Shown piece by piece: positions 45,537 through 55,163 of a stretch of DNA of 64,000 nucleotides. The stretch lies in contig JAURZL010000012.1 of NCBI GenBank assembly GCA_030653365.1, positions 1 through 64,000 on the forward strand, given 5' to 3'. The notes beneath the pieces are model-generated. The model saw only the letters and a list, made by a program, of their open reading frames with translations, had not been told where the DNA came from and did no database searches. Every line of letters starts with the position of its first letter. Position 1 is the first letter of the stretch. The stretch comes from Anaerolineaceae bacterium (GTDB lineage Bacteria; Chloroflexota; Anaerolineae; Anaerolineales; Anaerolineaceae). Made by a program: the position numbers and the translations under genes.

Positions 45537-46376
45537 CTATGCTTTGTAAGCCTGGTGCAATGCACGGCGCGTGAGAACTGAAGCCATTGCTGTGCGATAG
45601 GCAACACTGCCTCGATAATTTCCAATTGGATCGGCTTGCTTTTCAGCCAGAGAAGCACACTGATCAAATAATTCGACGGACAAAGCTTTATCCCTTAACA
45701 GGGATTCAGCATCCAGCAAACGTACAACCGTCGGGTTGGAACCCGCCAATGCAAGGCCAGCGTGGGAACAGACAGCGTTTTCAACCGATAACACGGCTGC
45801 AACTGCAACAATCGCTTTGTCGCGGGGGGTTAGGCTGACACGTACCAGAGCCCCTTTGGCAGCGGCATGCATTGGAAAACTGACCTCCAGAATCACTTCT
45901 CCAGGAAGAAGAACATTGTTGCAATCTTTCATCCATTCATGCAACGCCACCAAACGTATCTGGTTCTCTTCTTTTTGAACAGTTACAATCGAATCCAACG
46001 ATAACAGAACCAGAGGTACATCCGGTGGATTTTCAGGATCGGTCAGGGTTCCTGCTATGCTTGCCAGATTACGTAATCCATGTGTGGCAGAGAGATATGC
46101 AGCTTCTGACAGGATACCACTGGCTTGGGTTTTGATCAGGTCTGATAGATACAAATCCTGCAAAGTAGTCATCGCACCAATGTGTACCCGGTTATCTTCA
46201 CCGATCTGGATATATTGGAGAGACAATTTCTCAAGATCGACAAATGCATCTGCATCTCGATCATTCAGTGCTGTTGGACGTGGGCTGACGGTAAGTGGAA
46301 CCGTATGAACATCAGAGCGATTCAAAAGTTGGTGGGCTTTTGACCAGGTTTCTGGTCTGTGAAATTCTTTTGTCAT
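45537..46376 (-). CDS. molybdopterin hydroxylase FAD-binding subunit
   Basis: This 279-residue protein belongs to the CoxM/XdhB-type FAD subunits. It has LQYIQIGEDNRVHIGAMTTL, the flavin-binding ATHGLRNLASIAGTLTDP region (a variant of the usual IRNxATxGGN) and a C-terminal CoxM-like domain with NYRGSVAYRTAM. It transfers electrons from the Fe-S clusters of the fused hydroxylase, whose gene starts 14 bases downstream, to an acceptor. AAAGGA lies before the ATG. Confidence 0.9.
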   Translation of the reverse strand: MTKEFHRPETWSKAHQLLNRSDVHTVPLTVSPRPTALNDRDADAFVDLEKLSLQYIQIGEDNRVHIGAMTTLQDLYLSDLIKTQASGILSEAAYLSATHGLRNLASIAGTLTDPENPPDVPLVLLSLDSIVTVQKEENQIRLVALHEWMKDCNNVLLPGEVILEVSFPMHAAAKGALVRVSLTPRDKAIVAVAAVLSVENAVCSHAGLALAGSNPTVVRLLDAESLLRDKALSVELFDQCASLAEKQADPIGNYRGSVAYRTAMASVLTRRALHQAYKA

Positions 46377-46414
46377 TTATATGGATCCTTTCTGAAATTT
46401 CATTTAAATATAAA

Positions 46415-47437
46415 TCAAACGATCTGATAAATTAATGGTTTATTCTTAGTATAGCTTATCAGGTTAATATAATCTCCCCTACGATCAGGTAGAGCGTTTG
46501 GGTCAATACTGCCAGAGGCTGTGTGAGGCGTGAGGATTATATTTGCTTCAAGATCCCTGGCCAGAGGCAGTAAAGGGCTATCCATATTAATTGGTTCCCA
46601 TTCAAATGTATCGGTTGCAACACCACCCAGATAACCTGAACGCAAAGCTTCAGCGACATCTTTTTCATTAAATAATCCACTGGCACCACAGCTTACCAGA
46701 CAGGCACCTGGTTTCATTTGATGGATAAAATGAAGATTAACCATGGCTTCGGTTTCTGGCATGAAAGGCAATAACATGGCCACAAAATCACTTTGTGCTA
46801 GTAAGTCTTCCTGGTTGGCATATTGAATATCGAGGTCATTTTCAGCATGGTTGGATAGTTGCGCGCGTTTGTGATACAACACTTTACATTCAAATCCCTT
46901 CAATCGACGAGCAAGCTCAATACCTATTTCTCCGAAACCAATGATGCCCACTGTTTTCCGATATAGTGTACCGATTGATTGACGACCTGTAAAATTAATC
47001 GCAAATGTATCCTCATCACTTTTTCTGGGAGATAATCCCCAGTCTTTTTCCATAATAATCACGTGCATTGCCTCTCTCAGGCGTTTTGCGAGACTCAGCA
47101 TTTGGGTTAACATGTGTTCTGAAACCATAACCGTCATCTCAATCGGCATATAACACACTTTCACACCTGCTTTTCGGGCAGCATCCAGGTCAATATCATA
47201 AATCTGAGAGCCCAGCCTTTGGATTAATTGTAGATCCTTTCCGGCCGCAATGATCTCAGCATCAATAATATCACTGCGTTCGGTGATGAGGAATTGTTTC
47301 TCAGAGAGATGCTTGATTATTTCAGCTTTGTTCGGATCACGAAGAAAGGTTATTTCTAAATCCTTTGGAGCGCCTGCCAGCGCTGATTGTTGATGTCGTT
47401 CTCCACGATGGGTAACGAATAAAACTTGATAGGTCAT
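46415..47437 (-). CDS. D-2-hydroxyacid dehydrogenase-like protein lacking catalytic Arg
   Basis: This 340-residue protein has the NAD-binding GFGEIG (167-172) and the later parts of the family: TDTFEWEP with its Glu, and the catalytic His305 in LTPHTAS. The substrate-binding Arg of the usual NTxRGxLV motif is missing: LVSCGASGL (247-255) puts Ala252 in its place. Either the substrate is not a simple 2-hydroxyacid or another residue takes over. AAGGAG precedes the ATG. Its position between a purine-type importer and a hydroxylase suggests a role in breaking down the imported compound. Confidence 0.85.
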   Translation of the reverse strand: MTYQVLFVTHRGERHQQSALAGAPKDLEITFLRDPNKAEIIKHLSEKQFLITERSDIIDAEIIAAGKDLQLIQRLGSQIYDIDLDAARKAGVKVCYMPIEMTVMVSEHMLTQMLSLAKRLREAMHVIIMEKDWGLSPRKSDEDTFAINFTGRQSIGTLYRKTVGIIGFGEIGIELARRLKGFECKVLYHKRAQLSNHAENDLDIQYANQEDLLAQSDFVAMLLPFMPETEAMVNLHFIHQMKPGACLVSCGASGLFNEKDVAEALRSGYLGGVATDTFEWEPINMDSPLLPLARDLEANIILTPHTASGSIDPNALPDRRGDYINLISYTKNKPLIYQIV

Positions 47438-47460
47438 TTTTAACTCCTTAGCACAAGATT

Positions 47461-49014
47461 TTATAGAGGAGATTCTATAGTTTTCCCTGCCATTAATAAT
47501 CCGACCTGTTCAATCATGTCCAGATTCGGTGACACTTCCCCCATATTCTGTCCTTCGAACATGACCAGAATGCGATCACTAAGGGCAAATATTTCTTCCA
47601 GATCGGTTGAAATAAGTAAAATTGCAGCACCTTCATCGCGCTCCGCAATAATTTGTTGGCGAACAAATTCAGTTGCACCTATATCAATACCTCGGGTGGG
47701 TTGGTTGACAAGCAAAAACTTCGGACGCCGGTCTAATTCCCGCGCAACCACCACTTTTTGTTGGTTTCCACCTGAAAGATGGGCTATTTCTTCATCTACA
47801 TCCCCGACGCGGATACTGAATTTCTTCACCAGTGATTGGGAATAATTTTTGATGGTCTTAAATTGCAGGAATCCATATTTTGAAAAGGGATGATCATTGA
47901 AGGTTTCAGCAATGAAATTCTCACTAACTGAAAAGGGTAGAATCAACCCCATTTTTTGACGATCTTCTGGTATGTGTGCCATCCCAAGTTGATTCAAACG
48001 GGTGAGATCATGTTTGGTAATCAATTTGTCATTCAGAATAATGGAGTCAAATTCGCTTTCCATTAAACCAGCTAATGCCAACGCCAGCTCGCTTTGGCCA
48101 TTACCAGACACACCTGCAATTCCTACAACTTCGCGTTCATGAACATCAAAGGAAAATTTCTGGACTGCAGGTAAGCCACGTTCATCTTTCACATTCAGGT
48201 TTTTAACCGAGAAAATAACTTTACCTGGTTGTTTTTCTTTTTTATTCAGATCCATCATTACATCACGACCAACCATCAATTTAGCCAACCCACGGGGATT
48301 GGTTTCCCCCGTAATGACGGTGGCTATTGTCTTCCCATCGCGCAGGATGGTTACCCGATCACTGATCTGCATAACTTCTTCCAGCTTGTGGGTGATGAAA
48401 ACGATGGTGAGCCCTTTATTGGCTAACTGACGCAGAAAGTCAAGGAGATGTTCGGATTCTTGCGGGGTTAACACAGCGGTTGGTTCGTCCAGAATCAATA
48501 AATCCGCGCCATGATAAAGGGCTTTCAGAATTTCGACACGTTGTTGTTCCCCAACAGACAGGTCGTGTACCAAAGAGGTGGGATCGACATTCAAACCATA
48601 ATCCTTACTCATTTGTTGAATCTTTTTCGTCACTGGGTCTAGATTGTTAAGCACTTTCCAGGGTTTATATTGCCCCAGGATGATATTTTCGGTCACACTT
48701 AATGTCTCAACCAGCATAAAGTGTTGATGCACCATACCAATTCGATTTTGGATGGCGTCTTTTGGACTGTGAACATCAAATTTTTCTTTTTTATAATAAA
48801 TATTACCTGAATCTGGTTTATAAAGCCCATACAGGATGCTCATCAAAACGGTCTTTCCAGCACCATTTTCCCCTAAGAGACAATGGATTTCTCCCTGACG
48901 AACTTCCAGATTTACACCTCGATTGGCAATTACACCACCAGGAAAGCTCTTATGTATTTCCTCCATCCGGAGTATTGTTTGTGGATTATCATTTTTTGGC
49001 ATACTATCTTCCAT
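47461..49014 (-). CDS. nucleoside/BMP-type ABC importer ATPase (two ABC domains)
   Basis: This 517-residue protein has two nucleotide-binding domains, as in NupA/YufO and ribose-type importers. The first is canonical: LLGENGAGKT, LSVGEQQRVEILKAL and LLILDEPTAVL. The second has a degenerate Walker A (GVSGNGQSE) but keeps LSGGNQQKVVVARE. Asymmetric sites are normal in this group. AGGAG lies six bases before the ATG, and the permease stop is nine bases upstream. It drives the two permeases that precede it. Confidence 0.94.
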   Translation of the reverse strand: MEDSMPKNDNPQTILRMEEIHKSFPGGVIANRGVNLEVRQGEIHCLLGENGAGKTVLMSILYGLYKPDSGNIYYKKEKFDVHSPKDAIQNRIGMVHQHFMLVETLSVTENIILGQYKPWKVLNNLDPVTKKIQQMSKDYGLNVDPTSLVHDLSVGEQQRVEILKALYHGADLLILDEPTAVLTPQESEHLLDFLRQLANKGLTIVFITHKLEEVMQISDRVTILRDGKTIATVITGETNPRGLAKLMVGRDVMMDLNKKEKQPGKVIFSVKNLNVKDERGLPAVQKFSFDVHEREVVGIAGVSGNGQSELALALAGLMESEFDSIILNDKLITKHDLTRLNQLGMAHIPEDRQKMGLILPFSVSENFIAETFNDHPFSKYGFLQFKTIKNYSQSLVKKFSIRVGDVDEEIAHLSGGNQQKVVVARELDRRPKFLLVNQPTRGIDIGATEFVRQQIIAERDEGAAILLISTDLEEIFALSDRILVMFEGQNMGEVSPNLDMIEQVGLLMAGKTIESPL

Positions 49015-49022
49015 GGAATCTC

Positions 49023-49970
49023 CTATTTATAAGGTACGCCAAGAGTCTTGGGGGTTTGCACGCGTCGTTTGTTGAATCCAACCAATGCCATTAAGGTTGC
49101 CAGATATGGTAATGCTTGCAAGAACTGGTAGGGGATGTTTACATTGGGCATGGTTTGGATACGCAATTGCAACGCGTAGAAAATACCGAACAATAAGGAT
49201 GTCCAAAATGCTCCCCAGGGTTTCCATCTTCCAAACACTACAACAGCCAACGCTATGAAACCACGACCGGAAACGATCCCTTCTACGAACTGATCTGCAT
49301 ATGCCAGTACCAGAAAGGCACCACCAACAGCTGCCAATGCTGTTCCGATCATAACGCTCACATAGCGCATACGGAAAACATTCACCCCAACGGTATCGGC
49401 TGCTTTGGGGTGTTCACCGACAGCACGAATAGACAGACCAAAAGCTGTTTTATACAACACAAAAGTAGCTAAAGGCAACAACAATAAGGTCCCATACACC
49501 ATGATATTGTGTTTAAATAAGACCTCACCAAAAAAAGGAATTGAAGAAAGAAATGGAATTTCAACGGACGGGAATGTTTTTAGTCCAAGCGGCACTGCGC
49601 TAACAGCATACATGGAGCGATAAAGAAAGCCAGTGATTCCCAAACCAATCATATTAAAGGCTGCACCAACAACAATTTGATTAGCCTTGATGGTGATGGT
49701 AAAAAATGCAAAAATTAAACCGCTGAGGATACCAGCCAGTATCGCAGCCAGCAAGCCTAACCATAAAGAACCGGATTCAAAGGCAACTGAATAGGCACTG
49801 AAGGCTCCGATCAACATTACGCCTTCCAACCCAATATTGATAACCCCGGCTTTTTCCGAAAACACTTCACCAACAGCGGCATATAAAATCGGGGTTGCCA
49901 TACGCCAGGTGGCAGCAAGGATACCTTGTAAGAATAAAATGGAAGGTAGGAGTTCCATAATTGATCTCAC
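49023..49970 (-). CDS. nucleoside/BMP-type ABC importer permease 2
   Basis: This 315-residue inner-membrane protein of the BPD-type-2 permease family (YufQ/NupC-like) has GEVFSEKAGVINIGLEGVML near the N-terminus and RAVGEHPKAADTVGVNV as the ATPase-contact loop. Its ATG overlaps the stop of permease 1 by four bases (ATGA), so expression is coupled and a heterodimer is expected. Confidence 0.93.
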   Translation of the reverse strand: MRSIMELLPSILFLQGILAATWRMATPILYAAVGEVFSEKAGVINIGLEGVMLIGAFSAYSVAFESGSLWLGLLAAILAGILSGLIFAFFTITIKANQIVVGAAFNMIGLGITGFLYRSMYAVSAVPLGLKTFPSVEIPFLSSIPFFGEVLFKHNIMVYGTLLLLPLATFVLYKTAFGLSIRAVGEHPKAADTVGVNVFRMRYVSVMIGTALAAVGGAFLVLAYADQFVEGIVSGRGFIALAVVVFGRWKPWGAFWTSLLFGIFYALQLRIQTMPNVNIPYQFLQALPYLATLMALVGFNKRRVQTPKTLGVPYK

Positions 49971-51022
49971 TCCTCTTTTTCTTTAGAAACATAACTGTAA
50001 ACGCCGAACGCAACAACCGAAAGAACGACAAGCCCCTGAATGAGAAAAACCAGAACAGAGGGTACTTTTGCATTCATTTGCATTACTTCAGCTCCGGATC
50101 TTAAAGCTCCGAATAAAATGCCGGAGAAAATGACACCCAGTGGATTATTATTTACTAATAATGAAACTGCAATACCATCGAACCCATATCCGGGTGAAAT
50201 CAACTGATATAAACGGTAAGAGATGGCAGCCACCTCCACAGCTCCCCCCAAGCCAGCAGCACCACCACTGATTGCCATCGCAAGTAATACTTTTCGTTTC
50301 ACATTAATACCGGCATAACGGGCTGCGTCCGGGTTAATGCCTACCGCCCGGATGGTATAGCCCAGACTGGTTTTGAAAATAATGATATACAACACAACAG
50401 ACAATACCAGGGCCAGGATAAATCCAGTGTGCAAACGAGTTGGTGGCAAGAAGCGCCATAACCAGGCATTCTCGCTGATTTTGGCGGTTTGTGCAAATAA
50501 TCCTGCAGTCTCAATCATCGGGCCGGTAACCAACCAACCGGTGATAAAGATTGCAATGTAGTTCAACATGATGGTGGTGACAACTTCATTAGCACCAAAC
50601 CGATTTTTTAAAAAGGCAGCCAGCATACCCCACAAAGCACCACTGGAAGCTCCAGCGATTAATACCAGTGGAACCAACAAGAATCTGGGCAAATCACCCA
50701 GATAGATGCCTACTGCAGTGGCGGCAACAGCACCGGCGTAAAACTGACCTTCTGCTCCAATATTCCATATGCTGCAGCGAAATGCAATTGCCAGACCAGC
50801 GCCGATAAAGATCAGAGGGGTGGCTTTAATTAACACCTCAGTAATTGCTGTTCGATCTTTGAAGGCACCTTGCCACATAGCTGCGTATGCCTGAACGGGA
50901 TCATATCCTGCAATCAGAAGAACAATGGCACCGATTCCGAGTGCAATTGGAATGGCTGCAAAAGGTGTCCAGGCATTGCGTGAAAATTTTAATAATCGTT
51001 TCTTGAAGGAAACAAAATCCAT
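49967..51022 (-). CDS. nucleoside/BMP-type ABC importer permease 1
   Basis: This 351-residue inner-membrane permease (YufP/NupB-like) has GLAIAFRCSIWNIGAEGQFYAGA and the contact loop RAVGINPDAARYAGINV, and GYGFDGIAVSLL near the end. It works with permease 2 and the double ATPase. It lies downstream of the binding-protein gene, from which it is separated by a strong hairpin. Confidence 0.93.
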   Translation of the reverse strand: MDFVSFKKRLLKFSRNAWTPFAAIPIALGIGAIVLLIAGYDPVQAYAAMWQGAFKDRTAITEVLIKATPLIFIGAGLAIAFRCSIWNIGAEGQFYAGAVAATAVGIYLGDLPRFLLVPLVLIAGASSGALWGMLAAFLKNRFGANEVVTTIMLNYIAIFITGWLVTGPMIETAGLFAQTAKISENAWLWRFLPPTRLHTGFILALVLSVVLYIIIFKTSLGYTIRAVGINPDAARYAGINVKRKVLLAMAISGGAAGLGGAVEVAAISYRLYQLISPGYGFDGIAVSLLVNNNPLGVIFSGILFGALRSGAEVMQMNAKVPSVLVFLIQGLVVLSVVAFGVYSYVSKEKEE

Positions 51023-51091
51023 ACTTATCTACCTCAAGTAGCAATAATTATTTCTATTGTATCGATTTGTAAATAATAAGGCAATTTTAAA

Positions 51092-51125
51092 GAAATGTTG
51101 TTGGCATTGATGCCAACAACATTTC
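51092..51125 (-). terminator. 16-bp intercistronic hairpin after the BMP lipoprotein gene
   Basis: GAAATGTTGTTGGCAT (51092-51107) and ATGCCAACAACATTTC (51110-51125) pair perfectly around two bases. On the minus strand TTTAAAATTG follows. Between the binding-protein and permease genes it may stop part of the transcripts or protect the upstream mRNA, giving surplus binding protein. Confidence 0.85.
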
Positions 51126-51160
51126 TCAATATTAGTATGCCGATTCTATAGTTAAGAACA

Positions 51161-52183
51161 TTACTTTACAGGTGCTAATGTGTCAATTTCGCCAGATGTG
51201 ATTTTTGCGTAAAGGGCAGCAACTTCATCACGGAGTTCTTGTGGAACCGGGGTGGCAGCACCTTCATTGTAGACGATATAAATAACATCTTCATCAACCA
51301 GACCAAATTCAATATTGCTGGTGGGTTTGAATGTACCATCTTTTACTGCTTCGGCCAGGTGCACCAATCCAGCGCCATAATCCAGGATGTAATTTGCCAG
51401 GATTTGTTGAGGTGCTTTTTCGGTATTATCACCAAACATACCAAAGCCATATACGTTCTTTTCCAACATAGCTTGATAAACGCCATTCCCAGCAAAGTCT
51501 GCATTTCCTAGGAGAAAGTTTGCTCCACCGTCAATATAGCTGATGGATGCTTCCTTGGCAGCGGCTGTATCTGTCCAGTTACCCAAATAGGTTACCTGAA
51601 CGGGGAAATCAGAATTGACAGCATGCGTACCATTGATAAAACCTGTGAAAGATTCGGAGATGGGTGGGATCTCCATGCCACCGATCAAGCCTGCTCCTGT
51701 ACCCATCTTGGCTGCAATATAACCAAAGACATAACAAGGTTGGCTTGAGTCAGAATTCAAGCCAATAACATTGGGTACGTTTGGATCATAGAAACGACTG
51801 CTGGACAGGAAGAAGAAGGTATTCGGGTAATCTGGTGCAACAGCCACTGCAGCATCGGTGAATTCATTACCATGTCCTAAGATGAACTGAAATCCCTGGT
51901 CAGCAAAATCACGGAAAGCTTTTTCGAAGGCAGCAGGGGACATTTCCACTTCTACATAACTAATTTCTGCATCCAGGTCGGTTTCCATGCGTTTGAGGGC
52001 TTCATAAGCAGTCTGGTTCCATCCTCCGTCGTTGACCGGGCCGGGAGCCAGTAAGCCTGCTTTAAATTTAGCGGCTGGTTGTTCACCAGCCGGAGCGGGT
52101 TCTGCTGCAGTTTGCCCACCACAAGCAGCTACCATTGTAAGTACAATAATCATAGATATAAATATTAACAAGCGTTTCTTCAT
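51161..52183 (-). CDS. BMP-family substrate-binding lipoprotein (nucleoside/purine type)
   Basis: This 340-residue extracytoplasmic lipoprotein starts at the ATG at 52183, with AAGGAG seven bases upstream. An ATG at 52243 is upstream of that site and less likely. The signal ends in VAAC (Cys21). Family marks of the Bmp/Med/PnrA group are GLLAPGPVNDGGWNQTAYEAL and FILGHGNEFTDAAVAVAPDYP. Members bind purine nucleosides or related bases; the downstream hydroxylase genes agree. It is the first gene of the minus-strand operon. Confidence 0.92.
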   Translation of the reverse strand: MKKRLLIFISMIIVLTMVAACGGQTAAEPAPAGEQPAAKFKAGLLAPGPVNDGGWNQTAYEALKRMETDLDAEISYVEVEMSPAAFEKAFRDFADQGFQFILGHGNEFTDAAVAVAPDYPNTFFFLSSSRFYDPNVPNVIGLNSDSSQPCYVFGYIAAKMGTGAGLIGGMEIPPISESFTGFINGTHAVNSDFPVQVTYLGNWTDTAAAKEASISYIDGGANFLLGNADFAGNGVYQAMLEKNVYGFGMFGDNTEKAPQQILANYILDYGAGLVHLAEAVKDGTFKPTSNIEFGLVDEDVIYIVYNEGAATPVPQELRDEVAALYAKITSGEIDTLAPVK

Positions 52184-52556
52184 TCTTTTCTCCTTCTTTA
52201 AATTTATTGAATTGGTTTGAAATATTTTTTTTCGGGGAAACACCGATGACCATGAAAATCAAAAGATATTCATACTTAATTTATAACATAAATGAATATT
52301 GTTAAGCAAGAGTTAAATTATTGTAAAGTGGCAATAACCCCATTCATTAATCAACAATAAAACAGAAAATTTGAGCAAATTTCTTCAATGTTTATAAACA
52401 AAAAATTTCACCAACCTGGCTACTTGGCTAGTAAAATTCTCAACCATAGAAGAGGGAAAATTTGACCGGGCAATTAGCGAAATTTGGGTTTGATTGTGTT
52501 ACAACTGTATCCAGCAGCAAGCTGATCTGCTAACACTAAACCATTTGGAGAATTGA
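52184..52556 (-). promoter_or_regulatory. intergenic region with candidate promoter of the BMP-hydroxylase operon
   Basis: On the minus strand TTGCTT (52304-52309) and TATAAA (52280-52285), with 18 bases between, form a plausible vegetative promoter, giving a leader of roughly 90 bases. The rest of these 373 AT-rich bases, up to the divergent MFS gene, shows no gene, riboswitch-like structure or clear operator. Confidence 0.5.
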
Positions 52557-53840
52557 TTGAAACGCGTCTCAACCATCATGAACCTATTCCCTCGAAAACT
52601 ACAACTCTTTATGAGTGGTATGATCCTGGCCAATATCGCAGCCATGATGTACGACCCATTGCTGCCTTTGTACCTCCAGCATCTGGGGGCAGATGTGCGT
52701 CAGGTGGGCTTGTTTTTCACGATTGCAGCCATTCTGCCGCTATTATTTCAGATTTTTGGCGGTTGGATATCTGATTCGATCGGACGTTTGAAAGCAGTTG
52801 CTATTGGTAGTGTTGCCAATATGTTCACCTTTGTGATCTTTCTTCTGGCTCCAAGTTGGGAATGGGGTCTGCTGGCGATGGCAACGGGAGCCATTGGTCG
52901 TTCTTTTGTAGCGCCTAGTTTCAGGGCATTTATTGCTGAGCAATCTTCTGAAGACAATCGTGGAAAAATTTACGGTATTGCGGATACTACTTTTGCGGTG
53001 GTGGGAGTGCTGGGACCACCTTTGGGCGGTTTTTTATCCGACCGGTATGGGTACAGCATGATGTTCATTGTTGCTGCTGGCTTCTTCACGCTGGCCACCA
53101 TCCTGCGCATTGGAATGGCAATACGATACGATAAAGAGCCTGAAACAATCACTTCACCATCCACAGTTGAGCCAGTAGTGAGCCGTCAAAAACCCAGTTT
53201 CAGTAACTTGAAATCCAGTATTGGTGCTATGCTGGTGTTGCTGGCGAGTGGAGGCGTGGCAACCTGGATATTGATCACGGATGGGATTATCGATATTAAC
53301 TTTAATATGGTCGGGCAGCTCTTTCCAATCTATATGAATAATGAAGTGGGCATCACCAATACCCAGATTGGTATTCTGAATTCGATGTCTTCCATTGTCA
53401 CCATGGCACTGTTGACATTCACAGGCTGGTTATCCGATCGCAAGGGTGAACGGTATGCCATCGTTGCTGGTATGGGGATGTTTGCTGCTTCCATGGTGGT
53501 TTTTATCTCCAGCAGGAATTTCGCCTCCATGTCAATTGCTTACATCATGTTTGGCATGGGGCAGGCATTAATGAGTCCGGCATACAGTTCCTTGATATCC
53601 AAGGCAGTGCCTGAAAAATTGCGAGGTCTGGCATTTGGTCTTTTCTCAACCAGTGTTGGAGTAGTAGCATTGCCTGCACCGTTCATCGGTGCCTGGTTAT
53701 ATGAAACCTATAATCCACAGTTGCCTTTCATTCTACCCACAATTGCTTTGCTGGTAGCCATGCCAATAGCCTGGAGGAAGTTTCACATGCCCAAACAAAT
53801 CGAGGAGATTCCCGATGCAATTCCAGTGCCAGCAGACTGA
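52557..53840 (+). CDS. MFS transporter
   Basis: This 427-residue, twelve-helix permease has the loop 2-3 motif GGWISDSIGRLKAV, loop 8-9 motif TGWLSDRKGERY and RGKIYGIADTTFAVVGVLGPPLGG in helices 4-5, which is typical of drug-efflux-like MFS proteins. The TTG at 52557 has GGAG six bases upstream; the first ATG (52578) has none, so the TTG start is preferred. The substrate is unknown. It is divergent from the purine-type operon, which need not mean a shared role. Confidence 0.88.
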   Translation: MKRVSTIMNLFPRKLQLFMSGMILANIAAMMYDPLLPLYLQHLGADVRQVGLFFTIAAILPLLFQIFGGWISDSIGRLKAVAIGSVANMFTFVIFLLAPSWEWGLLAMATGAIGRSFVAPSFRAFIAEQSSEDNRGKIYGIADTTFAVVGVLGPPLGGFLSDRYGYSMMFIVAAGFFTLATILRIGMAIRYDKEPETITSPSTVEPVVSRQKPSFSNLKSSIGAMLVLLASGGVATWILITDGIIDINFNMVGQLFPIYMNNEVGITNTQIGILNSMSSIVTMALLTFTGWLSDRKGERYAIVAGMGMFAASMVVFISSRNFASMSIAYIMFGMGQALMSPAYSSLISKAVPEKLRGLAFGLFSTSVGVVALPAPFIGAWLYETYNPQLPFILPTIALLVAMPIAWRKFHMPKQIEEIPDAIPVPAD

Positions 53841-53972
53841 CGCAATAATGGTCACCTGGCCGAATGACCAGCGCAAAGCTGGACATTCAACCAATAAATT
53901 ATCGACCTTTGTATGGTGAAATTGAAGAAGGGTTGATTTAGAATAGGAATAGTAAAAACTAAATCGCAGCCC

Positions 53973-54045
53973 TCGGTGGAGCCCTCCCTCATCCCACCGA
54001 TGAAAATCAGCTGGTGCGCAACTTTATGAAGCGCACCAGTGTTTG
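53973..54045 (+). terminator. two consecutive hairpins after the MFS gene
   Basis: TCGGTGG (53973-53979) pairs with CCACCGA (53994-54000). CTGGTGCGC (54011-54019) pairs with GCGCACCAG (54031-54039), followed by TGTTTGTT. The second hairpin is a fair rho-independent terminator. As the pair lies over 130 bases from the MFS stop, a small structured RNA ending here is also possible. A smaller CCAGC/GCTGG hairpin lies near 53863. Confidence 0.5.
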
Positions 54046-54134
54046 TTAAATCTCAGTTGGCTTTTTTTAGTAAAAATGGCATAATGAATTCATTATGAAT
54101 ATATTCAAAGTACCCCTTTTCAACTGGTAGGCCA

Positions 54135-55163
54135 ATGGACATTATTTTTAATGATTGTTACAACCTGGACTTATTGAACCTGTTGAATATACTCAGTGAA
54201 GACACTGTATACATAAAGACCTACCCGCAGGTCTATGCAGAATTTGGGCATCCATTGAGTCTGGATTCCATGCAGATTGTTCATCAGATTTCTTCCGCGT
54301 TGGGGAGTACCCTGCTCAGTCCACCGTTGGCTTTTACGATTTCTTTAATCCCAAAATTTGATCAAAAACCGCTGCTCGACATTTTTTTAGATCCAGAAGG
54401 GTTTCAGGAAGCTTTGGAACAATATGCTCCACGATTGTTACCGCAGAAGGATCAATTATTCCTGTTATTTCAGGTGTTGGCGCCGGTGATTAAGGAACTT
54501 GAATTGCTTGGCTTCCGTGATTACTGGATATCGGAATGTTTGCCATTAATTGAAAAACGACAAAAAGTGATGGAAGAATATTCCTTACAATCAAATTATT
54601 TGTCATTGATTCGCGAGATGTTTGGTCTTTCCAACCTACCTGAAGAAATCCATATTTATCTGTGCGCACTCAGCGCTCCTAATGGAATCCGACTGGCAAA
54701 ACATAGCTGTATTACCGACATTACTTTTTCAGATCAGAAAATTTTCGATTTTGCCTTGCACGATGCCTTCAAAACATTTGTGATGAATTGGAATTCCCAG
54801 GGGAATTTGAATGTTTTGGCGAAAGATCCTTTCATTCAACTTGCTTTTGAAAAAGGAATACCAGCCCACGGTATAGAATCAATCGAAAAGTTTCTTCAAG
54901 AAAATATCATTGAAGCCTTGAAAATTCATTTACTGAACAAAGGTGGATTATTGCCCGATCCGTTTAATGATTTGCAGAACTTCAAACAGGGGGCTTATGT
55001 TTTGTCGATGATTTTCCTGGATCATCTGCATTGGAATTTTACTGGTACTGAACCGCTTGAAGCCATTTTGGAAGATTGGATTGAAAACCTACCTGTTGGC
55101 AATTTAATGATCTGTTACACACAAGCATTAGGTCGTGCTGGTATCAATCTTGGGGATGTTTGA
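54135..55163 (+). CDS. hypothetical protein, unknown family
   Basis: This 342-residue, mostly helical soluble protein has no signal peptide, membrane helix or recognised motif. ALHDAF around residue 212 faintly recalls metallopeptidase helices but lacks HExxH. Its TGA overlaps the ATG of the LCP gene, so the two are translationally coupled and may work together in the cell envelope. No family is recognised. Confidence 0.72.
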   Translation: MDIIFNDCYNLDLLNLLNILSEDTVYIKTYPQVYAEFGHPLSLDSMQIVHQISSALGSTLLSPPLAFTISLIPKFDQKPLLDIFLDPEGFQEALEQYAPRLLPQKDQLFLLFQVLAPVIKELELLGFRDYWISECLPLIEKRQKVMEEYSLQSNYLSLIREMFGLSNLPEEIHIYLCALSAPNGIRLAKHSCITDITFSDQKIFDFALHDAFKTFVMNWNSQGNLNVLAKDPFIQLAFEKGIPAHGIESIEKFLQENIIEALKIHLLNKGGLLPDPFNDLQNFKQGAYVLSMIFLDHLHWNFTGTEPLEAILEDWIENLPVGNLMICYTQALGRAGINLGDV

